A DNA stretch of 64,000 nt from Pirellula sp. (GCA_013822725.1 PNKX01000014.1:1-64000); one strand, 5' to 3'. Shown: positions 53,380 through 61,952, counted from the first letter of the stretch. The notes: generated from the sequence alone by a model not told the origin. Made by a program: numbers and translations.

Positions 53380-53475
53380 CTCCCTCCCCCTTGAGGGGAG
53401 GGCTGGGGAGGGGGTAGACGCTGGGTACACGACTTCCACACCCCTCCCTAACCCTCCCCATCGAGGGGAGGGGAC
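53380..53475. repeat. Inverted repeat CTCCCTCCCCCTTGAGGGGAGG...
   Basis: CTCCCCCTTGAGGGGAGGG at 53385 and CCCTCCCCATCGAGGGGAGG near 53453 form overlapping palindromes within a larger inverted repeat (GGAGGGCTGGGGAGGG with CCCTCCCTAACCCTCCCC). Its sequence is distinct from the other families here. Confidence 0.75.
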
Positions 53476-53740
53476 TAGAAGAATGAATAACGTGCTGAGC
53501 TTCGCTGGCCAGCAGTTGAACAAACTCCGCAGCCGGGGACTGAAATGTCTACTGTCGCGCTGCGCGACAAACTCCGCCACGCTTTCGCAACACGGCGCAT
53601 TCGGCCCATCCATCAAGGCCGAACGATAACGGCACGATCTTCGTGGTGTAAACGCTCCAAGGATGGATGCGTCTGCTGCTAGCAATGCCAGCCAGTCTCC
53701 ATGACTGCGCCGCGTTCCGCACGATCGACTAGGGAAAGTT

Positions 53741-54766
53741 GTGATGACAACCTCGCTCTCCAATCTTTGCCTGCTCGCGACCGCAGCACTGCTCGTCGCC
53801 GTCACGCCGTTCGCTGCCGCTGACGACGACCTGCTGACAGACGCCGCGCGCTACGCCGAGCCGATTCCGACGACCGCCGAAGAGTTCGTCGTCGACGCCT
53901 ATCGCGAACTCCCCGTCGCCGACGGCGTCGAACTCGCGTCGCACGAGATCTACGCCCCTTATGCTTGGAACTGGCGTGACACGCTGAGCGTGTTTCTCGG
54001 TTACGAAGGTTCGAAGCAGCCGCAAGATTTCGGCGTCAACGCCCACTTCGGCGGACGTTCGCACATCAACTGGGGCATGCCGATCCTCGCAGACGCCGGC
54101 CTCGGTCTGCAGATGGGAACCGCCATCAACGCCACCGCCAATGCCGTGCAGGTGAACGACCGACTGATCGACAACTCGTCGCGCACGCAAAGCTTCACCA
54201 CCGTCGGCCTGTTCCAACGAACCGACGGAGGACTGGTGTGGGGCCTCGGCTACGACTTTCTCTACCAGGAATACTACGACAACTTCACGCTCGGCCAATA
54301 CCGCGGTCGGCTTGGTTGGCAAACGAGCGACGCGAACGAATTCGGCATCCAGGCCGCCATCCGCGACAACAACGACGCCGGTCAATATGGCGCCACGACG
54401 GTCCTGCTGCGTCCCATCACCCAAGGCAGCGTCTACGCCCGCCACACCTGGAAGAACCAAGCAGCCATCGGCTGCTGGGTCGGCGTCGCCGAAGGCCACA
54501 GCGAAGCGAACGTCCTGGGCGACTACCCGCCGCAAGACGAATGCCTCGTCTTCGGCTCCGACCTGTTCGTGCCGCTCGGCAACTACGTCGCGATGTTCGG
54601 CGAATCGAACTTCATGACCCCGGTCGACACCGGCGCGGTCGACGCATACCTCGGCTTCGAATTCTTCCCCTGGGGCGGCGCTCGCCTCGCACGGCACAAC
54701 CCCTTCGCCCCCGTCCTCCCCGTCGCCAACAACACCTCAATGACCGTCGACCTCCTACGGCGCTAA
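53741..54766 (+). CDS. Secreted DUF6666-like planctomycete protein
   Basis: 341 residues. A signal peptide at about 1-27 ends FAAADDD. The mature protein is rich in beta-strands with aromatic ends (LSVFLGYEGSKQPQDFGVNA, GLGLQMGTAINATANA, GGLVWGLGYDFLYQEYYDNF, GRLGWQTSDANEFGIQAA, LGFEFFPWGGARLARHNPFA), a pattern expected of an outer-membrane beta-barrel. I take it as the planctomycete family DUF6666; that name rests on recall, not a search. Function unknown. Confidence 0.75.
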   Translation: MMTTSLSNLCLLATAALLVAVTPFAAADDDLLTDAARYAEPIPTTAEEFVVDAYRELPVADGVELASHEIYAPYAWNWRDTLSVFLGYEGSKQPQDFGVNAHFGGRSHINWGMPILADAGLGLQMGTAINATANAVQVNDRLIDNSSRTQSFTTVGLFQRTDGGLVWGLGYDFLYQEYYDNFTLGQYRGRLGWQTSDANEFGIQAAIRDNNDAGQYGATTVLLRPITQGSVYARHTWKNQAAIGCWVGVAEGHSEANVLGDYPPQDECLVFGSDLFVPLGNYVAMFGESNFMTPVDTGAVDAYLGFEFFPWGGARLARHNPFAPVLPVANNTSMTVDLLRR

Positions 54767-54778
54767 CACACCCCAAGC

Positions 54779-54804
54779 GAGCCGCGGGGTTCATCCCCGC
54801 GGTC
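54779..54804. repeat. CCGCGGGG...CCCCGCGG palindrome, terminator-like
   Basis: GAGCCGCGGGGTTCATCCCC followed by GCGGTC; near-identical to the copy after the PIN-TRAM gene. Confidence 0.75.
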
Positions 54805-54907
54805 TTTCGCGAAAACAATTGGCATTCTCCTCCCAAAGTCGCTAGGATTCAATTGCCGGCGCCTTTGTCGACATTCTCCTCACAACGCTTTCGCCGAAGA
54901 ACCGGCC

Positions 54908-55348
54908 ATGCGTCCCAGCAACCGCCCGGCATACGCATTCCTCCTCGTCGCCATCCAAGCGTCGACGGCACAAGCCGGGATGCCATCGCCGCTGCCAATC
55001 GAAGTCCCGCGCGTCTTTCAATTAAGCACTCCCGCCCTCGAACGCTTTCAGACCATCTCCTTCTTTCTATTTATCTTCGCCGTCTGCGCCGCAACGGTCA
55101 TGTTCCTTTGGAACTACCTGCAGCGAGATTTCCCGCGACTCCCCCGCCTCACCTTCGGCCGCGCCGCCGCTGGCGTTTTCCTGTGGGGGCTGCTATTCGT
55201 CATCGTGTTGACGATGATCTCTGGCGCCCGCGAGTTGATGACCCCGCGCGCCTGGGAGCAGCGCGGGTACACGTACCAAATTGCGGAGCCTCCTGCATCG
55301 GCCGTAGACGAACCGACCACAGTGAGCAACGACGAGGCCGGTCCATGA
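54908..55348 (+). CDS. Hypothetical membrane protein
   Basis: 146 residues. A possible signal peptide (1-24, ends AQAGMPS) is followed by two membrane helices (about 47-66, FQTISFFLFIFAVCAATVMF; about 85-105, GRAAAGVFLWGLLFVIVLTM). The last 40 residues are soluble. No family recognised. The stop overlaps the next gene's start (ATGA), so the two products are likely to work together at the membrane. Confidence 0.75.
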   Translation: MRPSNRPAYAFLLVAIQASTAQAGMPSPLPIEVPRVFQLSTPALERFQTISFFLFIFAVCAATVMFLWNYLQRDFPRLPRLTFGRAAAGVFLWGLLFVIVLTMISGARELMTPRAWEQRGYTYQIAEPPASAVDEPTTVSNDEAGP

Positions 55349-56151
55349 AATGGATTTTCGCTGCGGTGGTCGCGATCACACTCGCGGTCGTCGGGTATTA
55401 CGCGACGACCGAAGCCGTGGCGGCGCTGCTTTTCGGCTGGCTGAGTTTCTTCGCCCGCGTGATTCCGCAAGTCCGCGTCTACTGGCCGTCGGTCATCCTG
55501 GGACTGACGGCGTTCGTCATGTTTACTGTCGGACTCCACTGGTTTCTGACGCACTTGCTATCGCCGTCGACGGCAAGGTCAAATAGCGAGCCGGCGTCGC
55601 AGCGCTGGCGATTCCGCTGGACGGCAGCCGCCGTGTCGATGGTGATCGTGGCGTTTGCCGCCGGCATCTCGCTGGTCGGCGTCGTTCATCAAGTCGGCTG
55701 GCTGGCGAATTCGCAGGAACCTCTGCTCGGAGAGGCTCTCGAATACTCACGAGTTGGAGAAGTCCGCAATAATCTGAAGGAGATTAGTCTTGGAATCGAC
55801 AACGCGGAATCAGCGCGCGATCGCTACCCAACCAGCGCTTTGCTCTCCCCCGAAGGCCAACCTCTTCACGGATGGGAGACTCAGATATTACCGTATATCG
55901 GAATCATGACGCGCGATATTGATATGACGCGGCCGTGGAACGATTCTGCGAATCAGAAATATTTCAAGTGCGTGATTCCGTGCTTTATCAATCCAGAGTT
56001 TCGCACTCCTGAACTTGAAGACGCTGAAGGGTATGGCCTGAATCACTTCTCAGCGAACAGTAGGGTATTCACTGCAGACAAAAGCATGCACGGGGCCATC
56101 AAAGACGGCGCCGCGAAAACGCCGCCAGCACGAAAGAAGCGAACTTGTTAG
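55345..56151 (+). CDS. Multi-span membrane protein with truncated DUF1559-like C-terminal region
   Basis: 268 residues from ATG 55345. Three membrane helices: about 2-25 (WIFAAVVAITLAVVGYYA), 45-66 and 90-115 (WTAAAVSMVIVAFAAGISL). After about 135, EVRNNLKEISLGIDNAESARDRYPTSALL and HGWETQILPYIGIM look like the DUF1559 domain. The protein ends after AIKDGAAKTPPARKKRTC, where DUF1559 proteins read DG.SNTLL.GE; a frameshift near 56105 may have cut the end. The gene overlaps the previous one by 4 bases. Confidence 0.7.
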   Translation: MKWIFAAVVAITLAVVGYYATTEAVAALLFGWLSFFARVIPQVRVYWPSVILGLTAFVMFTVGLHWFLTHLLSPSTARSNSEPASQRWRFRWTAAAVSMVIVAFAAGISLVGVVHQVGWLANSQEPLLGEALEYSRVGEVRNNLKEISLGIDNAESARDRYPTSALLSPEGQPLHGWETQILPYIGIMTRDIDMTRPWNDSANQKYFKCVIPCFINPEFRTPELEDAEGYGLNHFSANSRVFTADKSMHGAIKDGAAKTPPARKKRTC

Positions 56152-56227
56152 ACCGACGTCCGACGACGCCAGTGTGTCACCTCGCGCAAAGCATTGAAGC
56201 GACGACCATCAAAGAACTTACGAAGTG

Positions 56228-56255
56228 TGTCGCCAAAAATCGCTGAGGCGACAGA
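56228..56255. repeat. TGTCGCC...GGCGACAGA palindrome, copy 1
   Basis: TGTCGCC, a 14-base centre AAAAATCGCTGA.., then GCGACAGA. The direct repeat extends upstream to AACTTACGA and is matched at 56402-56429 with one difference in the palindrome. Confidence 0.85.
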
Positions 56256-56401
56256 AAGTGACCCGACCCCTTCACGCGCCCACGACCGCAACCGCCAACC
56301 CTAGAAAGGACCTGCCCATGAGCCCACCGCGACGTCATGTCGCCTGGCCTGTCGCCACTAGCGCCGCGCTAAAGCACGTCTGTAAAAAAACTTACGACTA
56401 G

Positions 56402-56429
56402 TGTCGCCAAAAATCGTTGAGGCGACAGA
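56402..56429. repeat. TGTCGCC...GGCGACAGA palindrome, copy 2
   Basis: Identical to copy 1 except T for C in the centre. AACTTACGA precedes it again, so the repeated unit is about 41 bases long, 174 bases from copy 1. Confidence 0.85.
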
Positions 56430-56654
56430 TCGCGACAGGCGACAGGAAGACCCGTCGCGACAAAATCATTCCTTCGCAGTGGGACGACGCTATTTGTCGT
56501 CAGGCTGCAAATCCCGACTCAGATGATGTCTGCATATTCATTCACCCCAATGTCCAGTCCTTCAATGCTTGTGGTGAGCAGGCAGTTGGGGCATTCTGTG
56601 GGAAGCGGCGCGGGCAGCGCCGGCTCAAGATTATTCTTTCAGACGGCTCATTCG

Positions 56655-58316
56655 ATGAAGCGATTCTCAGTTCTCTTAGCGTTGACGTTCGTCTTTGGCT
56701 TTTGGCTCGCACCGACTGGTCGCGCTGCGACTCCCGAGAAACCCAACGTCGTGGTGATTCTCGTCGACGACATGGGCTTCTCCGACATCGGCTGTTACGG
56801 CAGCGAGATCCCGACGCCCAACATCGACGCGCTCGCCGAGCATGGCGTGCGCTTCACCCAGTTCTACAACACGGCCCGTTGCAGCTCGACGCGAGCGTCG
56901 CTGATGACCGGCGTCTATCCCCATCAAGCGGGGATGGGCCACCTCGACAACATCGTTCACGAAGGCTCGAAGGGGACGACCGGACGGCTCCGCGACGACG
57001 TCGTCACGATGGCCGAAGTTCTTCACGACGACGGCTACCTCACCTGCATGACCGGCAAGTGGCACATGGGCCAGCAGCATGGCACGCCCCCGTGGAAGCG
57101 CGGGTTCGATCGCTCCCTCAATTCCCCAGCCGGCGGCATCTACTTCCGCAAACAAAATTATCGTTCCGAGGTCTTCCTCAACGGTGAGAAGAAACAAAAG
57201 GACGACCCGATCTTCGGCCAGAAGTGGTACAGCACCGACCTCTGGACCGACTGGGGGATGAAGTTCATCGACGAAGCGCGCGAAGAGAAGAAGCCCTTCT
57301 TCCTTTACCTCGCCTACTGTGCGCCCCACTTCCCGCTGATGGCGCCGGCCGACGAAATCGCCAAGTATCGCGGCAAGTACAAGCAAAGCTGGGAGAAGCT
57401 GCGCGAAGCCCGCCACCAGCGGCAGATCGAGCTGGGGATCGTCGACGCGAAGTGGCCCCTCAGCCCGATTCCTGAGCAAGTCCCCAACTGGGATCAGCTC
57501 AGCGACGAGGAGAAGGACCGCTTCGATCATCAGATGGCGATCTACGCCGCGATGCTCGATCGCGTCGATCAGAACGTTGGTAAGCTCGTCGCCGGATTGA
57601 AGGAACGGGGCGAGCTCGACAACACGATCATCTTCTTCATGTCCGATAACGGCGGTAACGCCGAGTCGGGCCCGCGCGGCATCTACGAAGGCAAGAACCC
57701 GGGCGGCGCCAACTCGCGCGTCTTCCTCGGCCAAAGCTGGGCGACCCTCAACAACACGCCGTTCCGTCGCTACAAGCACTTCACCCACGAAGGAGGGATC
57801 TCGACGCCGCTCATCGTCAGCTGGCCCGCCGGCATCCCGACGGACCGCGACGGCAAGCTCGTCAAGGAGCCGGGGCACCTCGTCGACGTCATGGCCACGG
57901 TCGTCGGCGTCACCGGCGCGAAGTACCCGACCGAATTCAACGGCCACAAGATTCAACCGATGGAAGGGGTGAATCTCATGCCGGCGATCGACGGCGAAAA
58001 GCTTGAGCGGGCTAATCCGATCTACTTCGAGCACGAAGGAAATCGCGCCCTTCGCCGCGGCAAGTGGAAACTCGTGATGAAGCACAAGGGTCCGTGGGAA
58101 CTCTATGACATCGATGCCGACCGCACCGAGCAGCATGACCTTATCGCCAAGGAGCCGGAGTTGGCGAAGGAGCTAATCGCTGATTGGGAAGCGTGGGCCA
58201 AGCGGGCCGACGTGGGGCCGTGGCCAGGGAAAGCCCGGCAAGAGTGGGGTGATGAACAGCCTGCAGGCAAGAAAGCCGAGCAGAAGGCGAAGCAGCAGAA
58301 AGCTGCGGCGACGTAA
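56655..58316 (+). CDS. Secreted sulfatase (arylsulfatase type) with CSSTR motif
   Basis: 553 residues from ATG 56655, which exposes the signal peptide (1-24). PNVVVILVDDMGFSDIGCYG has the metal-binding aspartates 38-39; YNTARCSSTRASLMTGVYPHQAGMGH carries Cys76, the residue converted to formylglycine, in C-S-S-T-R instead of the usual C-X-P/A-X-R; TGKWHMG and FMSDNGGNAE complete the site. WELYDIDADRTEQHDL near the end fits the C-terminal subdomain. Substrate is likely a sulfated polysaccharide or aryl ester; not decidable here. Confidence 0.92.
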   Translation: MKRFSVLLALTFVFGFWLAPTGRAATPEKPNVVVILVDDMGFSDIGCYGSEIPTPNIDALAEHGVRFTQFYNTARCSSTRASLMTGVYPHQAGMGHLDNIVHEGSKGTTGRLRDDVVTMAEVLHDDGYLTCMTGKWHMGQQHGTPPWKRGFDRSLNSPAGGIYFRKQNYRSEVFLNGEKKQKDDPIFGQKWYSTDLWTDWGMKFIDEAREEKKPFFLYLAYCAPHFPLMAPADEIAKYRGKYKQSWEKLREARHQRQIELGIVDAKWPLSPIPEQVPNWDQLSDEEKDRFDHQMAIYAAMLDRVDQNVGKLVAGLKERGELDNTIIFFMSDNGGNAESGPRGIYEGKNPGGANSRVFLGQSWATLNNTPFRRYKHFTHEGGISTPLIVSWPAGIPTDRDGKLVKEPGHLVDVMATVVGVTGAKYPTEFNGHKIQPMEGVNLMPAIDGEKLERANPIYFEHEGNRALRRGKWKLVMKHKGPWELYDIDADRTEQHDLIAKEPELAKELIADWEAWAKRADVGPWPGKARQEWGDEQPAGKKAEQKAKQQKAAAT

Positions 58317-58379
58317 ACTGGTCCCCTTCAGCCCCGGGCTCCGCGCTGGGCTACAACGCGGTGAGGGCCAGCACCCAGC

Positions 58380-60365
58380 TTACATCCGCTCAACGACTTC
58401 GATGCCGAGCAAGTCGAGGCCGCGCGCCAGCGTCCGCGCCGTGAGATCGCACAGCAACAACCGGCTCTTGCGCAGTGATTCGTTCTCCGCCTTCAGCACG
58501 GGGCAGTTCTCAAAGAATGACGAATACTTCCCCGCGAGTTCGTAGAGATAGTCGGTGAGGTAGTTCGGCCGGTAGTCGCCGACGACGCGATCGAGCGCTT
58601 CGCTGAACTGTAGGATCGCCACGCCGAGCGCTCGTTCGGCGGGATGGTCGAGCGTGATCGTCGCGCCGCTCGCTCGCAGTTGAGCCGGGTCGACGCCCCC
58701 CTTGCCAAAGATGCTGCTCACGCGGGCGTAGCTATACTGCATGTACGCCGCGGTGTTGCCGGTCATCGCCAGCATTTTGTCGTAGCTGAACTTGTAATCG
58801 CTCGTTCGATTGTGGGCGAGGTCGGCGTACTTGATCGCCCCGATGCCGACCCGTTCGGCGACGATCTGCCGCTCGTCAGTCGACAGCATCGGCTCGGGCC
58901 GCGTGTCGTCGTTGGCGCTGACGATCGCCAGCGCCCGCTCGACAGCTTCGTCGAGCAGCCCGCTCAGGCCGACCGACGATCCGGACCGCGTCTTGAACGG
59001 CTTGCCGTCGTCGCCCAGCACTGTGCCGAAGCTGACGTGCTGGAATTCGACGTTGTCGAAGCCCCACAGCCGCGCCGTCGCGAACAGCGAATCGAAGTGG
59101 AACGACTGCCGGTGGTCGACGACGTAGAGCATCGCATCGGGCTTCCACTCGCGCATCCGGTAAGCGATCGTCGCGAGGTCGGTCGTCGCGTAGAGGAAGG
59201 CGCCATCCTTCTTCTGCACGATGAAGGGCGCATCCTGCCCGGCGAGGAAGACGCACATGGCGCCGTCGCTCGGCTTGGCGAGGCCCTTCTTCTTGAGATC
59301 CTCGACGACGCCGGCGAGATCGTCTTCGTAAAAACTTTCGCCGAAGGCGTGATCGAACGTGACGCCGAGCCGCTTGTAGGTTTCTTCGATCTCTGCGAGG
59401 CACGGCGGCAGGAACCGCTCCCACAGGGCGCGATTCGTCGCGTCGCCCGCATGGAGGGCGGCCGTCTCGGCGAGCACCGCTTGGCCAATCGTCGGATGAG
59501 CGTCCGCGAGTGGCTTGAGCTTTGAATCGCCTTCGAACTCTGTCAGCTTCGCTTCGAGCTCTTTGTACTCGCGCCGCGCATCGGCCAACTGGCCTTGCGC
59601 CTGGCTGATCCGCTTCGCATGCTTTTTCTGCTCCGCCGGATCGGCCGGCGTCGGCGCGAGTTCGAGCTGCGAGACGCGGCTTTCCTGCTCGCCGACCTTC
59701 GTCGCCGCGGCCGGCAGCGCTTCGTCGCGCACGGCGTGGTACTCGACCAACGTGTTCACGAGACGGTAGAGCCGCGTCAGCTCCGGCACCGGTGCCTTGG
59801 CGAACGCCGCTTCGTCCCCAAAATGCTTCCAACCATAGATGATCATCCCGAACTGGGTGCCCCAGTCGCCGATGTGGTTGTCGCTGATCGTCCGATGGCC
59901 GACGAACTTCAGCACGCTGCAGAGGGCATCGCCGATCACCGTCGAGCGGATATGCCCCACATGCATTGGCTTGGCGACGTTTGGCGACGAGTAGTCGACG
60001 ACATACGTCCGCGGGGTCGCGACCGGGGCGATGCCAATCCGATCGACGTCGGGGAGCGCCGCCTGCAGCTTCGCCGTGATGAACGCATCTTTCAGCCGCA
60101 GGTTAATGAACCCGGGGCCGGCGATCTCTGGAGTCTCGCACAGGTCGGCGACGTTCAGCTTCTCGACAAGCGCCGTCGCCACCTCGCGCGGCGGCTTGCC
60201 GAGCCGCTTGCCGAGCGGCATCGCACAGTTCGCCTGGTATTCGCCAAACTTCGCATCCTGGCTCGGCAGCACCATCGCCGCGAGTTCGGCCACGCCCTGC
60301 TCGGCGCCAGCTACTTCCACCAGCGCCGCCGCCACGCGTGCCCGCAGTTCAGCCAAAATGTTCAT
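58380..60365 (-). CDS. argS: Arginine-tRNA ligase
   Basis: 661 residues from ATG 60365; longer than usual (about 550-600). Motifs: N-terminal Add1 domain (MNILAELRARVAAAL to FINLRL), VVDYSSPNVAKPMHVGHIRSTVIGDAL with the HIGH equivalent HVGH, NHIGDWGTQFG, and TRSGSSVGLSGLLDEAVER where KMSKS would be, as in many ArgRS. A helical insertion near 215-300 (KKHAKRISQAQGQLADARRE, EAKLTEFEGDSKLK) explains the length. A DALR domain ends the protein. Cytoplasmic. Confidence 0.95.
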   Translation of the reverse strand: MNILAELRARVAAALVEVAGAEQGVAELAAMVLPSQDAKFGEYQANCAMPLGKRLGKPPREVATALVEKLNVADLCETPEIAGPGFINLRLKDAFITAKLQAALPDVDRIGIAPVATPRTYVVDYSSPNVAKPMHVGHIRSTVIGDALCSVLKFVGHRTISDNHIGDWGTQFGMIIYGWKHFGDEAAFAKAPVPELTRLYRLVNTLVEYHAVRDEALPAAATKVGEQESRVSQLELAPTPADPAEQKKHAKRISQAQGQLADARREYKELEAKLTEFEGDSKLKPLADAHPTIGQAVLAETAALHAGDATNRALWERFLPPCLAEIEETYKRLGVTFDHAFGESFYEDDLAGVVEDLKKKGLAKPSDGAMCVFLAGQDAPFIVQKKDGAFLYATTDLATIAYRMREWKPDAMLYVVDHRQSFHFDSLFATARLWGFDNVEFQHVSFGTVLGDDGKPFKTRSGSSVGLSGLLDEAVERALAIVSANDDTRPEPMLSTDERQIVAERVGIGAIKYADLAHNRTSDYKFSYDKMLAMTGNTAAYMQYSYARVSSIFGKGGVDPAQLRASGATITLDHPAERALGVAILQFSEALDRVVGDYRPNYLTDYLYELAGKYSSFFENCPVLKAENESLRKSRLLLCDLTARTLARGLDLLGIEVVERM

Positions 60366-60396
60366 GCGACTTACTTTTGCTGTGAGATGAAATGAT

Positions 60397-60534
60397 TCTC
60401 GCAAAGGCGCGAAGGCGCAAAGGAAACGCAAAGAAATGCAGAAGTAAAGTGGAGCAACTAAAGGACTCTCGATACGCTTTGAATCAAATTCTTCTTTGCG
60501 TATTTCTTTGCGCCTTAGCGCCTTTGCGAGAGAC
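60397..60534. repeat. Inverted repeat TCTCGCAAAGGCGCGAAGGC...
   Basis: TCTCGCAAAGGCGCGAAGGC and AAAGGAAACGCAAAGAAAT pair with TTTCTTTGCG and CGCCTTAGCGCCTTTGCGAG. It lies between argS and rsfS. Another sequence family of long intergenic inverted repeats. Confidence 0.85.
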
Positions 60535-60828
60535 TTATTCCTTCGCCTCTTCAACAGGCTTCCACGGCAACGGCACCCGTTGCGCCTCGCTCCAGAAATC
60601 TTCCAAAGCGTAGAACTCACGCGTCTCCGCGTCGAACAGATGAATCACCACGTTCCCGTAGTCGAGCAGGATCCAGCGGCTTTCTTGGTACCCTTCGATC
60701 CCCATCCGCTTGTCTTTGAGTTCGTCCTCAAGGACATGCTCGATCTCCTCGCTGATCGCGTGGAGCTGCCGGCGGCTGTTGCCGGTGGCGATGACGAAGT
60801 AATCGAAGACCGGCGTGATCGTTCGCAT
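60535..60828 (-). CDS. rsfS: Ribosomal silencing factor RsfS
   Basis: 97 residues from ATG 60828: PVFDYFVIATGNSRRQLHAI, GIEGYQESRWILLDYGNVVIHLFDAETREFYALEDFW match RsfS, which binds L14 and prevents subunit joining. The conserved part begins earlier: the frame extends upstream without a stop to 60946 and translates to AVAAARTAEDNRAEDIVILD, which also fits the family. That 38-codon extension has no ATG, GTG or TTG; ATC at 60942-60940 or CTG are the only candidates. The real start is therefore uncertain. Confidence 0.88.
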   Translation of the reverse strand: MRTITPVFDYFVIATGNSRRQLHAISEEIEHVLEDELKDKRMGIEGYQESRWILLDYGNVVIHLFDAETREFYALEDFWSEAQRVPLPWKPVEEAKE

Positions 60829-60942
60829 GTCGAGAATGACGATATCCTCGGCGCGGTTATCCTCCGCTGTGCGGGCAGCGGCGACCGCCAGTTGGTAGCT
60901 GCGGTCGGCGGCGGATTTCGATGGATCGGATGACGTGGCGAT

Positions 60943-61376
60943 AGCTCAACTCGTTGGCCGACGAAGCGGCGCGTAAACATGAAACGGTGCGACTGCCGGC
61001 GCTCAGCTTTCTCAGCCGAGGCCCGCGAGTCGCGCGAAAGCCTGGAATTCTACCCCATTTTCGTCCCCAACGGGAGGGTCCCGCCGAAGTGGCCAGGGGG
61101 AGCGCCAAGCCCCAAAGAGCCCGCGAATCACGCGAATCTGCGCGAATGAATGCCGTCAACTGCCCAACGGCACGGCGATTCCGAGCGGTCTGGCCAATGA
61201 GTCGGTAGCCCACTTCATTCGCTTCAATTCGCGTAATTCGCGGGCTTCTCTCTTTCCTCCCGAATGATCTGAGCCTCCTTGGCGGTTAAGCATTAGCCCA
61301 TGCAAGCCTGCCGCTTCCGGCGATACAATGCGGCGACAATTCGAACCGACGCCATGCGAACCCCAGGAAACTCGTG
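60943..61376. other. Gene-free stretch with an inverted repeat
   Basis: Holds the CCCGCGAAT-family inverted repeat at 61114-61255 and one isolated right arm (CCTTGGCGGTTAAGC) near 61278. No motif-bearing open frame seen. It includes the promoters for rsfS and bcp. Confidence 0.5.
61114..61255. repeat. Inverted repeat AAAGAGCCCGCGAAT...ATTCGCGGGCTTCTCTCTTT
   Basis: AGCCCGCGAATCACGCGAAT at the left pairs with AATTCGCGTAATTCGCGGGC at the right, with CGCGAATGAATG / CATTCGCTTCAATTCGCG inside. Confidence 0.85.
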
Positions 61377-61859
61377 ATGTCCGACTGGATTGAACCGGGC
61401 CAAAAGGCCCCTGCATTCACCCTGACAGCCGACGACGGCTCGAAGGTTCGCCTCGCCGACCTCGTTGGGAGCCCGGTCGTCCTCTACTTCTACCCGAAGG
61501 ACGACACCCCTGGCTGCACCAAGGAGGCGTGCGCTTTCCGCGATCTAAAGAAGGATCTCCAAAAGCTCGGCGCTAAGGTCTTTGGCGTCAGCGCCGACGA
61601 CGTGGCGAGCCATGTGAAGTTCCGCGACAAGTTCAAATTAAACTTCCCGCTGCTAGCCGACGTCGATCACGCCGTCGCTGAGAAGTACGGCGCGTGGCGG
61701 GAGAAGAACATGTACGGCAAAGTGTCGATGGGGATCCAGCGCAGCACCTACCTGATCGACGCCGCCGGCAAAGTGGCGAAGGTCTGGAAGCGCGTGCAGG
61801 TTGACGGGCATGATCAGAAGGTCCTGGAGGCGCTGGGTGAACTTCAGAATGACGAATGA
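61377..61859 (+). CDS. bcp: Thioredoxin-dependent thiol peroxidase (peroxiredoxin Q/Bcp)
   Basis: 160 residues from ATG 61377 (AGGA upstream; GTG 61374 is an alternative). FTLTADDGSKVRLADLVGSPVVLYFYPKDDTPGCTKEACAFRD contains the peroxidatic and resolving cysteines five residues apart (CTKEAC), typical of Bcp. VSADDVASHVKFRDKFKLNFPLLAD follows. Reduces hydroperoxides with thioredoxin. The final residues QNDE and the stop codon are encoded within the adjoining GACGAAT repeat. Confidence 0.95.
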   Translation: MSDWIEPGQKAPAFTLTADDGSKVRLADLVGSPVVLYFYPKDDTPGCTKEACAFRDLKKDLQKLGAKVFGVSADDVASHVKFRDKFKLNFPLLADVDHAVAEKYGAWREKNMYGKVSMGIQRSTYLIDAAGKVAKVWKRVQVDGHDQKVLEALGELQNDE

Positions 61860-61952
61860 CGAAATCCGAATGACGAATGACGAATGAGGGACGCAAGCGG
61901 ACGCCACGCTGAAGTACCCGCTCCCCATTCGTCATTCGTCATTCGTCATTCT
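61845..61952. repeat. Inverted repeat of AATGACGAATGACGAA units
   Basis: CAGAATGACGAATGACGAA then four further CGAATGACGAAT-like units at the left; CATTCGTCATTCGTCATTC at the right. It begins inside bcp and ends before the MFS gene. A strong candidate for a stem-loop between the genes. Confidence 0.85.

Larger units (their letters stand above)
53297..53740. other. Gene-free stretch with palindromes
   Basis: Contains the CCCCCGGCTCCGCCGGGG-type palindrome at 53325-53348 and a long GGGAGGG/CCCTCCC inverted repeat at 53380-53475. From about 53480 on I see no gene motif; the last 200 bases should hold the promoter of the next gene. Confidence 0.55.
56152..56654. other. Gene-free stretch rich in TGTCGC/GCGACA hexamers
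   Basis: Contains two near-identical direct repeats, each with a 28-base palindrome (56228-56255 and 56402-56429), and many further GCGACA or TGTCGC hexamers up to about 56465. An in-frame extension of the sulfatase gene runs in from 56523 but has no signal peptide support. Confidence 0.6.

Noticed and set aside
54238-55344. Long open frame in front of the membrane protein at 55345
   Set aside because: It is an Arg- and Pro-rich shadow of the DUF6666-like and membrane protein genes. The real start is the ATG at 55345, overlapping the upstream stop.
56676-58136. 486-codon minus-strand frame opposite the sulfatase
   Set aside because: Antisense shadow of a clear sulfatase; no motif of its own.
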